Positions 58,064 to 64,000 of a stretch of 64,000 nt of DNA are shown piece by piece; positions within the stretch are counted from its first letter, which is position 1, and each line of letters starts with the position of its first letter. The notes below the pieces were generated by a model. That model did not search any database. It was given only the letters and a program-made list of their open reading frames with translations, and was not told the DNA's origin. The position numbers were made by a program, and so were the translations under genes. The DNA comes from Sva-07 sp963717385 (GTDB taxonomy: Bacteria > Actinomycetota > Acidimicrobiia > Acidimicrobiales > Ilumatobacteraceae), in assembly GCA_963717385.1 (NCBI GenBank), contig CAVQWE010000003.1:248001-312000 (forward strand). Direction: 5' to 3'.

Positions 58064-59415
58064 CTGACCAACTCACTCCATTCGGCAAGCGACAGGACGA
58101 ATCTGTCGCCGACCAGTTGCCGCCACCTGCGTTCACGCGTTCGGACCGCATGAAGAGCGAGATCATGGCCGGTGGCGCCGTCAGCGAGCACGGCGACGAC
58201 GAAGTCGCCGGCGGCTGGAAGGGTGTGCTGTCGATGGCGGCGATCGCGGCGCTGTTCGTGTGGCTGGCGTTCGTCAACATCTGGATCTTCGTGTTCGTGG
58301 TCGGTGTGGTCATCTCGATCTTCCTGCACGAGCTCGGGCACTACCTGACCGCCAAATGGACCGGCATGAAGGTCACCCAGTTCTTCTTGTTCTTCGGGCC
58401 GCGCCTGTGGAGCTTCCGACGCGGCGAGACCGAGTACGGCGTGCGCGCGCTGCCGCTGGGTGCATTCGTCCGCATCATCGGCATGAACCGGATGGACGAG
58501 GTCGAGCCCGGCGACGAAGCTCGCAGCTACCGTCAGCAGAGCTTCCCCAAGCGGTTGCTCGTGATCTCGGCCGGCTCGATCATGCACATACTCATCGCGA
58601 TCGTGCTGCTGTTCGGCGTGTACTCCACCCAGGGTGAGATCACTGCGCAAGACGAGCCCCGTGTCATCGTGGGCGCTGCAGCGCAGGAGTTGCCCGCATG
58701 GGGTGCCGGGATCCGAGACGGCGACGAGATCGTCACCGTCGAGGGCATCGCCGTCACCTCCAATGTCGAGCTGGGCGAAACGATCCGGAGCTTCGACCCG
58801 GGCGACGTGGTCGATCTCGTGGTGATCCGCGACGGCGAGACGCTCACGATCCCGGTTGGCCTCGGAGCGAACACGTCGGTTCCCGAGGACGATCCGTTGT
58901 TCGGATCAGCGCTGCTCGGTGTGCGCTCCGGGAGCCCGCCGCTCTATCAGGATCACGGCATCATCGGTTCGGCGACGAACGCCGTCATCGACATCTTCCC
59001 GGTGACCTGGGAGTCGACGAAGGGCATCGTGAAGGTGCTCAACCCGGTGAACCTGGTCGAGCAGCTCACCGACACCGACAACGCCGATCCCACGGCGCGC
59101 CCCACCACGATCTACGGCGTCGCCAACGTGTCCGACGAAGTGGGCGAGTCCGGTGGACTGGCGGGGGTGCTGTACCTGCTGGCGATCCTCAACATCTTCG
59201 TCGGTGTGTTCAACATGGCGCCGCTGCTGCCCCTCGACGGCGGCCACGCCGCGATCGCCGTGTACGAGCGCATCCAGGAGAAGCGCAAGCACATGACGGG
59301 GCGCTACTTCGCCGACGTCGAGCGTCTGATGCCGTTCGCGATGGGTGTGATCGTGGTGCTGATGATGCTGATGTTCACCGGCCTGTACCTCGACATCACC
59401 GACCCGATCGGATAA
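58060..59415 (+). CDS. rseP: Site-2 protease, RseP/Rip1 type
   Basis: A 451-residue intramembrane zinc protease. The first core helix has FLHELGHYLTAKW with HELGH at residues 90-94. A PDZ domain follows (AWGAGIRDGDEIVTVEGIAV), and a late helix carries NMAPLLPLDGGHAAIAVYER with the third ligand Asp. It cleaves anti-sigma factors or other membrane proteins. The N-terminal 50 residues are hydrophilic. The position between dxr and ispG matches mycobacterial rip1. Confidence 0.93.
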   Translation: MTDQLTPFGKRQDESVADQLPPPAFTRSDRMKSEIMAGGAVSEHGDDEVAGGWKGVLSMAAIAALFVWLAFVNIWIFVFVVGVVISIFLHELGHYLTAKWTGMKVTQFFLFFGPRLWSFRRGETEYGVRALPLGAFVRIIGMNRMDEVEPGDEARSYRQQSFPKRLLVISAGSIMHILIAIVLLFGVYSTQGEITAQDEPRVIVGAAAQELPAWGAGIRDGDEIVTVEGIAVTSNVELGETIRSFDPGDVVDLVVIRDGETLTIPVGLGANTSVPEDDPLFGSALLGVRSGSPPLYQDHGIIGSATNAVIDIFPVTWESTKGIVKVLNPVNLVEQLTDTDNADPTARPTTIYGVANVSDEVGESGGLAGVLYLLAILNIFVGVFNMAPLLPLDGGHAAIAVYERIQEKRKHMTGRYFADVERLMPFAMGVIVVLMMLMFTGLYLDITDPIG

Positions 59416-59425
59416 CAACTTCCTC

Positions 59426-60652
59426 GTGGACGTCTCCAGCTCACTCGTCGCTCGCAAACCAACCCGCCAGATCTCGGTCGGCGACGTCAAGGTGGGTGGC
59501 GACGCTCCGATCACGGTGCAGTCGATGACGATCACCAAGACCGCCGACGTCGACGGCACCCTGCAGCAGATCTACGCCCTCGCCGCAGCTGGTGCCGACA
59601 TCGTGCGGTGTACGTGCAACGAGACCGAGGCCGCCGAAGGGCTCGCGCAGATCGTGCCGCGGTCGCCCGTGCCGATCATCGCCGACATCCACCACCAGTA
59701 CAAGATGGCGCTCGCCGCCATGGAGGCCGGTGTCCACGGGTTGCGACTCAACCCGGGCAACATCCGCAAGCCCGAGCACATCAAGGCAGTCGCCGCGGAG
59801 GCTCGTGATCGTGGCATCCCGATCCGCATCGGAGTCAACGCCGGCTCGCTCGATCCGTCGCTCTACGAGAAGTACGGCAGCGCCACCCCCGAGGCGATGG
59901 TCGAATCGGCCCAGCAGGAGATCGCCTACTTCGACGAGGTCGGATTCACCGACATCAAGATCTCGGTCAAGGCCTCGAGCGTGCCGCTGATGGTCGAGGC
60001 GTATCGCCAGTTGTCCGAAGTCACCGACCACCCGTTGCACCTCGGTGTCACCGAAGCCGGACCGCCGCCAGCGGGGTTGATCAAGGCCACTGCTGGCATC
60101 GCAACGCTCTTGATGGAAGGCATCGGCGACACCATTCGCTACTCGCTCACCGCCGACCCGGTCGAGGAGGCCAAGGCCGGCCGTCAGCTCCTCGAAGCAC
60201 TTGGTCTGCGCGAGCGCAAGAACGTCGACCTGATCGCCTGTCCGTCGTGCGGGCGCGCCGAGGTCGATGTGATCGACGTCGCCAATCGGGCGATGGAGGC
60301 ATTTGCCGACCGCGAGATCCCGTTGCAGATCGCTGTGATGGGCTGTGTGGTCAACGGGCCCGGCGAAGCTCGTGACGCCGACCTCGGCATCGCTGCGGGC
60401 AACAAGCGCGGGCACCTGTTCGTCAAGGGTCAGAACGTCGCAGTGGTGCCCGAGGACGAGATGGTCGATCAGCTCGTCGAGTGGGCCGAGTTCATCAACG
60501 AGCACGGCGTCGATGCGGCGCTCGCACGCGTCGACCTGGTCAAGGCCGCCCGCGAAGCCGAGAAGGATCGCGCCCGCTTGCTGGTCGAACAGGGCGATGA
60601 CGCCAACCACGCCGGCGAGAAGATCGTCGAGATCCGCAAGACCACCCGCTGA
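59426..60652 (+). CDS. ispG: 4-hydroxy-3-methylbut-2-enyl diphosphate synthase
   Basis: A 408-residue iron-sulfur enzyme of the MEP pathway. The TIM barrel begins RQISVGDVKVGGDAPITVQS and holds PIIADIHHQYKMALAAMEAG and RLNPGNIRKPEHIK. The C-terminal cluster domain has CPSCGRAEVD (two Cys) and VMGCVVNGPGEARDADLG (third Cys and Glu). GTG start 10 bp after rseP. Confidence 0.96.
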   Translation: MDVSSSLVARKPTRQISVGDVKVGGDAPITVQSMTITKTADVDGTLQQIYALAAAGADIVRCTCNETEAAEGLAQIVPRSPVPIIADIHHQYKMALAAMEAGVHGLRLNPGNIRKPEHIKAVAAEARDRGIPIRIGVNAGSLDPSLYEKYGSATPEAMVESAQQEIAYFDEVGFTDIKISVKASSVPLMVEAYRQLSEVTDHPLHLGVTEAGPPPAGLIKATAGIATLLMEGIGDTIRYSLTADPVEEAKAGRQLLEALGLRERKNVDLIACPSCGRAEVDVIDVANRAMEAFADREIPLQIAVMGCVVNGPGEARDADLGIAAGNKRGHLFVKGQNVAVVPEDEMVDQLVEWAEFINEHGVDAALARVDLVKAAREAEKDRARLLVEQGDDANHAGEKIVEIRKTTR

Positions 60653-60664
60653 TCGCCGTCGAGC

Positions 60665-60702
60665 GATGAGCCGGGCGCACCTCCAGGTGCGGTTCACTCA
60701 TC
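60665..60702. repeat. REP-like palindrome (GATGAG...CTCATC), single
   Basis: A 38-bp unit: GATGAGCCGGGCGCACC, a short turn, then AGGTGCGGTTCACTCATC. The outer GATGAG/CTCATC and inner GCACC/GGTGC pair. It belongs to the same family as the pairs at 5952-6050 and 26758-26858. It lies between the convergent ispG and manA genes, where it could act as a bidirectional 3' hairpin. Confidence 0.65.
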
Positions 60703-60719
60703 GCCCTGGCGGATTGCTC

Positions 60720-61685
60720 TCAGGGCGTGGTGACGACGAAGGTGGCCGAGCTGGGCGTGATCACCGTGCCGGGGGCGAGGTACAGCGTGTCGCCGGCGAG
60801 GCTGAGGGCGAGTTCGTGGCCGGTCGAGGTGTGCGAGCGACCAGGCTCGATGCGTACGAGCGTGCAGCCGGCCTCGGGGAGCGGGTAGCGCCCGTTGGTG
60901 ACGGTCATCACCGGCCGCGCGAGTGGGGTGGGGTCGAGAATTCGCAGCAACTCGTCCACATCGACGTGTTTCACGGTCAGCCCGCCGCGAACAACGTTGT
61001 CGCTGGCGCCCATCAGTTCGACCCCAGCGCCCGACAGATAGGCGTGCAGATTGCCGGCCGTGAGGTGCAGTGCTTCGCCCGGTCGCAGTGTGACTCGGTT
61101 GAGGAGCAGCGTGACGACCACGCTGGGATCGTCCGGATACCGCTTCGCCAACGAGGTGACCAGCCGGGCCTCGGCCCGGTCGTTTCGCGCGCACGCAACG
61201 ATCGTCGGCTGTGGATCGATGCGGCCGCGATACAGGCCCTCGATCGTGGCAGCGATCCCGTCGTTGCGCAGGAGCCGGGCGAGCGGCTCGACGTCGAGCG
61301 CTCCGAGCAGGGTCAGGGTGGCCGCGATCGGTCGGATCCCGCAGAGGGCATCGAACGGCGTGAGCGCGCACAGCAGCTCTGGTTTCGCGCGGTCGTCGGG
61401 GTAGATGCCCCTGGCGAAACCATCCACCGCCTGTGCGGTCGTCGGGTGCACCTGCAGTGAGAGCGGCTCGACGGCAGCCAGCACTTTGAGGAGATATGGA
61501 AGCTCGCCGGTGAGGTCGCGCAACGGGGTCTCTCCGGCGGTCGTCGGACCGTTGGGGTGGGTGCCGAGCCACAGCTCCGCCCAGGGGGTGCCATCGGCGG
61601 TGACATGGAGCAGTTCGGGGATGAAGGTCGTGTCGCCCCACTCGTAGTGCTGGACGACACCGGTGACAGGAACCGGTGAAGACAT
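60720..61685 (-). CDS. manA: Mannose-6-phosphate isomerase, type I
   Basis: A 321-residue cupin-fold isomerase interconverting fructose 6-phosphate and mannose 6-phosphate, feeding GDP-mannose and glycolipids. It has QHYEWGDTTFIPELLH, WAELWLGTHPNGPT, LSLQVHPTTAQAVDGFA with zinc ligands, KPELLCALTPFDALCGIR, and GNLHAYLSGAGVELMGASDN with further ligands. The ATG at 61685 gives the family length; the ORF stays open upstream. It lies 4 bp after the MBL hydrolase gene. Confidence 0.92.
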   Translation of the reverse strand: MSSPVPVTGVVQHYEWGDTTFIPELLHVTADGTPWAELWLGTHPNGPTTAGETPLRDLTGELPYLLKVLAAVEPLSLQVHPTTAQAVDGFARGIYPDDRAKPELLCALTPFDALCGIRPIAATLTLLGALDVEPLARLLRNDGIAATIEGLYRGRIDPQPTIVACARNDRAEARLVTSLAKRYPDDPSVVVTLLLNRVTLRPGEALHLTAGNLHAYLSGAGVELMGASDNVVRGGLTVKHVDVDELLRILDPTPLARPVMTVTNGRYPLPEAGCTLVRIEPGRSHTSTGHELALSLAGDTLYLAPGTVITPSSATFVVTTP

Positions 61686-61689
61686 GGAC

Positions 61690-62316
61690 TCAGAGGCCGA
61701 GCTCGGTGGCGCGAGCCAGTACGCCGGCGCGCTCGGCGCCGATCGTGGTCGAATCGCCGTGGCCGGTGTGGACCACGGTGTGATCGGGCAGGGCCAGCAG
61801 CGTGTCGCGGATCGAGCGCAGGATGGTCGGCTCGTCGCTGAAGCTTCGTCCGGTGGCGCCCGGCCCGCCGCAGAACAACGTGTCGCCGCTGAACACGGCA
61901 TCGGCGCCGGCGTCATGGAAACTGCAGCAGCCGGGGGAGTGGCCGGGCGTGTGCAGCACCGTGATCTCGTGGCCGCCGACCCGGAGCCGTTCGCCCGGAT
62001 CGAGTGCCCGATCAGGCGATTCCCCCGGCCAGACGACCTCCCAGAGCATGCGGTCGGCATCGTGGAGGAGGATTGGTGCGTCGACGGCATCGCGAAGCGG
62101 CACAGCGGCGTTGATGTGGTCGTTGTGCCCGTGGGTGAGCACGATGCCGGCGACCCGGCGCCCGTTGATCGCGTCGACGATCGGTTGGTGGTCGTGGGCG
62201 GCGTCGAACACGATCACCTCGCGGTCGTCGCCGAGGATCCAGATGTTGTTCGTGACCTCCCACTCGCCGCCGTCGAGCGCGAAGATGCCGTCGGTGGTGA
62301 CCAGTTCGATCGTCAC
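61690..62316 (-). CDS. MBL-fold hydrolase, candidate mycothiol thioester hydrolase
   Basis: A 208-residue glyoxalase-II-like metallo-hydrolase. Zinc motifs: VLTHGHNDHINAAVPL, LHTPGHSPGCCSFHDAG, FSGDTLFCGGPGATGR and VHTGHGDSTTIGAE. Its GTG start begins directly after the mscR stop codon, with no spacer. In Mycobacterium tuberculosis the mscR gene is likewise followed by an MBL hydrolase gene. A role in hydrolysing S-formylmycothiol is plausible by context only. Confidence 0.82.
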   Translation of the reverse strand: MTIELVTTDGIFALDGGEWEVTNNIWILGDDREVIVFDAAHDHQPIVDAINGRRVAGIVLTHGHNDHINAAVPLRDAVDAPILLHDADRMLWEVVWPGESPDRALDPGERLRVGGHEITVLHTPGHSPGCCSFHDAGADAVFSGDTLFCGGPGATGRSFSDEPTILRSIRDTLLALPDHTVVHTGHGDSTTIGAERAGVLARATELGL

Positions 62317-63402
62317 CTAGAACACCACCACGCTGCGGAGCACTTCGCCGCGCTCCATCTTGTGGAACGCCTCCTCGACGCCGTCGAGGCCAATCGTCTC
62401 CGACACGAAGCCGTCGAGGTCGAGGCGGCCCTGCAGGTACAGGTCGATCAGCATCGGGAAGTCGCGCGATGGCAGGCAATCGCCGTACCACGACGACTTG
62501 AGCGATCCGCCACGTCCGAACACGTCGATGAATGGCAGCTCGAGGGTCATCTCGGGGTTGGGTACGCCGACCAGTACCACGGTGCCGGCGAGGTCACGCG
62601 CCTCGAAGGCCTGCTTGTACACCTCGGGATGGCCGATCGCTTCGATGCACACGTCGGCGCCGTAGCCGTTGGTGACCGAGCGGATGAACTCGACCGGATC
62701 GGTCTCCTTGGAGTTGCACACGTGGGTGGCGCCGAAGCCCGTGGCCCACTCGAGCTTGCGGTCGTCGATGTCGACACCGATGATCGTCGAAGCGCCGGCA
62801 AGGCGGGCTCCGGCGATGGCTGCATCGCCCACGCCGCCGCAACCGAACACGGCAACGGATTGGCCTCGGGTGACGCCAGCGGTGTTCAACGTGGCGCCGA
62901 TGCCGGCCATCACACCGCAGCCGAGCAGGCCAGCCGCGGCGGGCGAGGCGGCGGGGTCGACTTTGGTGCACTGGCCGGCTGCAACGAGCGTCTTGTCACA
63001 GAAGGCTCCGATGCCGAGCGCCGGCGAGAGCTCGGTGCCGTCGGCGAGCGTCATCTTCTGGGTGGCATTGTGGGTGTCGAAGCAGTACTGCGGCTGGCCT
63101 CGTCGGCACGCTCGACAGTTGCCACACACCGCCCGCCAGTTGAGGATCACGTAGTCGCCCGGGGCGACGTCGGTGACGCCCTCACCGACCGACTCGACGA
63201 CACCGGCGGCTTCGTGGCCGAGGAGGAACGGGAACTCGTCGTTGATGCCGCCCTCGCGATAGTGCAGGTCGGTGTGGCACACCCCGCAGGCCTGGATCAC
63301 CACCACCGCCTCGCCAGGACCTGGGTCGGGGATGACGATGGTCTCCATGGTGACGGGTTGGCCCTTGGCGCGGGCGATGATGCCCCGAACTTCTTGACTC
63401 AT
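62317..63402 (-). CDS. mscR: S-(hydroxymethyl)mycothiol dehydrogenase
   Basis: A 361-residue zinc alcohol dehydrogenase, the length of MscR, which oxidises the formaldehyde-mycothiol adduct with NAD. The catalytic zinc site is VIQACGVCHTDLHYREGGIN and GHEAAGVVESVGEG. The structural zinc site is CGNCRACRRGQPQYC (four Cys). The Rossmann motif is VFGCGGVGDAAIAGARLAGA with acidic VDIDDRK for NAD. TACGTT lies 7 nt before the ATG, and a 34-bp palindrome covers the -35 region. It heads the operon mscR-MBL-manA. Confidence 0.88.
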   Translation of the reverse strand: MSQEVRGIIARAKGQPVTMETIVIPDPGPGEAVVVIQACGVCHTDLHYREGGINDEFPFLLGHEAAGVVESVGEGVTDVAPGDYVILNWRAVCGNCRACRRGQPQYCFDTHNATQKMTLADGTELSPALGIGAFCDKTLVAAGQCTKVDPAASPAAAGLLGCGVMAGIGATLNTAGVTRGQSVAVFGCGGVGDAAIAGARLAGASTIIGVDIDDRKLEWATGFGATHVCNSKETDPVEFIRSVTNGYGADVCIEAIGHPEVYKQAFEARDLAGTVVLVGVPNPEMTLELPFIDVFGRGGSLKSSWYGDCLPSRDFPMLIDLYLQGRLDLDGFVSETIGLDGVEEAFHKMERGEVLRSVVVF

Positions 63403-63426
63403 GTCCGCGAACGTAGCGGCTCGCCG

Positions 63427-63460
63427 ACGTACGAGATGTGTCTGACACAATCTCGTACGT
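63427..63460. promoter_or_regulatory. 34-bp near-perfect palindrome: operator of mscR
   Basis: The left half ACGTACGAGATGTGTC and the right half GACACAATCTCGTACGT are reverse complements except for one inserted A, around a single central T. It overlaps the mscR -35 region (the -10 is TACGTT on the minus strand) and could also cover the start of transcription of the lipoprotein gene at 63500. Its size fits a TetR-family repressor. No regulator gene is nearby. Confidence 0.65.
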
Positions 63461-63499
63461 TGTGTGGAACCGTGCTGGCTGCGCGAACGTCCAACGATC

Positions 63500-64000
63500 A
63501 TGCACAAGCTCATCGTTCCTGCTCTGCTCGTGGCGGCTCTCGGGCTGGTGGCCTGCGGTAGCGACGCCGATTCGCCCGCCGCCGACGACTCGCTGCCTCC
63601 GGTGACAGATGGCTACGAGCACCCGTCCGGTGCCGACGACGTGGTCATCGAATACGCCGAGGTCGGCGGGTTCATGCCCCGAGAGTTCGCCTTTCGCCAG
63701 ACCCCGAATGTGCTGATCTCGGGCGATGGGCGCAGTTTCTCGCCGGGCGCCCAGATCGAGATCTACCCGGGCCCGCTGCTTCCAGCGGTGCAGGTGTGGA
63801 CGCTCGGCGAGGCGGGCATCCAGGAGGCACTCGCGGCAGCCGATGACGCCGGCCTGTTCGCCGACATCGACTACGACGAGCCGACGAACATCGCCGATGC
63901 CTCCACGGCTCAGGTGACCATCAACGTCAACGGCGACACCTACGTCCACTCGGCGTACGCTCTCGGCGTCGGTGGAGGGCTCGACGGCGGCGGCGACGCA
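63500..64000 (+). CDS. Lipoprotein, 3' end missing
   Basis: The first 167 codons of a lipoprotein that continues beyond the right edge. Signal MHKLIVPALLVAALGLVACG with lipobox LVAC, then a short Ser/Asp linker and a beta-rich domain (DVVIEYAEVGGFMPREFAFR; NVLISGDGRSFSPGAQIEIY; QVTINVNGDTYVHSAYALG). The pattern resembles lipoproteins of actinobacteria annotated only as hypothetical. It shares the palindromic regulatory region with mscR. Confidence 0.75.
   Translation, partial: MHKLIVPALLVAALGLVACGSDADSPAADDSLPPVTDGYEHPSGADDVVIEYAEVGGFMPREFAFRQTPNVLISGDGRSFSPGAQIEIYPGPLLPAVQVWTLGEAGIQEALAAADDAGLFADIDYDEPTNIADASTAQVTINVNGDTYVHSAYALGVGGGLDGGGDA

Noticed and set aside
61663..63561. A 632-codon open frame on the plus strand
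   Set aside because: It is the antisense shadow of manA, the MBL gene and mscR, which have clear motifs on the minus strand.

Overview
The window is high-GC, gene-dense DNA from an actinobacterium. Gene content and order fit the Acidimicrobiia (Ilumatobacter-like) better than mycobacteria or streptomycetes. Three things support this. There is a fused F420-biosynthesis gene (fbiC) and a mycothiol-dependent formaldehyde dehydrogenase gene (mscR). Two blocks match the order known from Mycobacterium tuberculosis: mec-cysM-murI-rph-rdgB, and comM-dprA-xerC-(sigma)-M23-rpsB-tsf-pyrH-frr-cdsA-dxr-rseP-ispG. Finally, about 18 genes begin 6-9 nt after a TANNNT hexamer with no Shine-Dalgarno, the pattern of leaderless transcription. 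The genus is an inference.

Layout. 1-10.9 kb: small metabolic and stress genes (SnoaL-like, cupin, thioredoxin, epoxide-hydrolase-like, glutamine-synthetase-like, K+ channel, MBL hydrolase, a fused double acyl-CoA dehydrogenase, DinB, a lipoprotein). 10.96-19.76 kb: an accessory block flanked by direct copies of the 3' end of tmRNA. It holds an AbiEii-type toxin with an HTH antitoxin and a divergent MarR-controlled set (F420/FMN oxidoreductase, NADPH-FMN reductase, EamA exporter, DUF4386, quinone-oxidoreductase-like, questin-oxidase-like, NmrA-like and VOC proteins). 19.76-20.26 kb: tmRNA on the minus strand, enlarged by an internal tandem duplication; smpB lies 4 kb away. 20.3-24.9 kb: ribA-hxlR divergent from fbiC, then a LURP-one-like gene and smpB. 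25-34 kb: hydrolases, mec and cysM flanked by gene remnants, a wrecked fasciclin gene, then murI-rph-rdgB. 35.2 kb: a tRNA with a Leu (TAG) anticodon and a short variable loop, beside a long palindrome. 35.3-46.7 kb: HerA-like ATPase, DUF2461, two PLP enzymes, exported and membrane-anchored proteins of unknown role, a solitary clpP. 46.9-60.7 kb: the DNA-uptake/recombination/sigma/translation/isoprenoid housekeeping block. 60.7-63.4 kb: manA, an MBL hydrolase and mscR under a strong palindromic operator. A lipoprotein runs off the right edge; a SnoaL-like gene runs off the left.

How it works together. FbiC and RibA share the riboflavin/Fo precursor route. CysM and Mec belong to the CysO-dependent cysteine pathway. 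MscR and the MBL hydrolase fit mycothiol formaldehyde detoxification. tmRNA and SmpB form the ribosome-rescue system. RpsB, Tsf, PyrH, Frr, CdsA, Dxr, RseP and IspG form one growth-linked cluster.

Caution. At least eleven genes, including the normally essential cdsA, are interrupted by single-base frame changes while the protein sequence stays conserved on both sides, often in short homopolymers. Sequencing or assembly error is the simplest explanation for most. They are annotated here as one locus each with the shift position stated.
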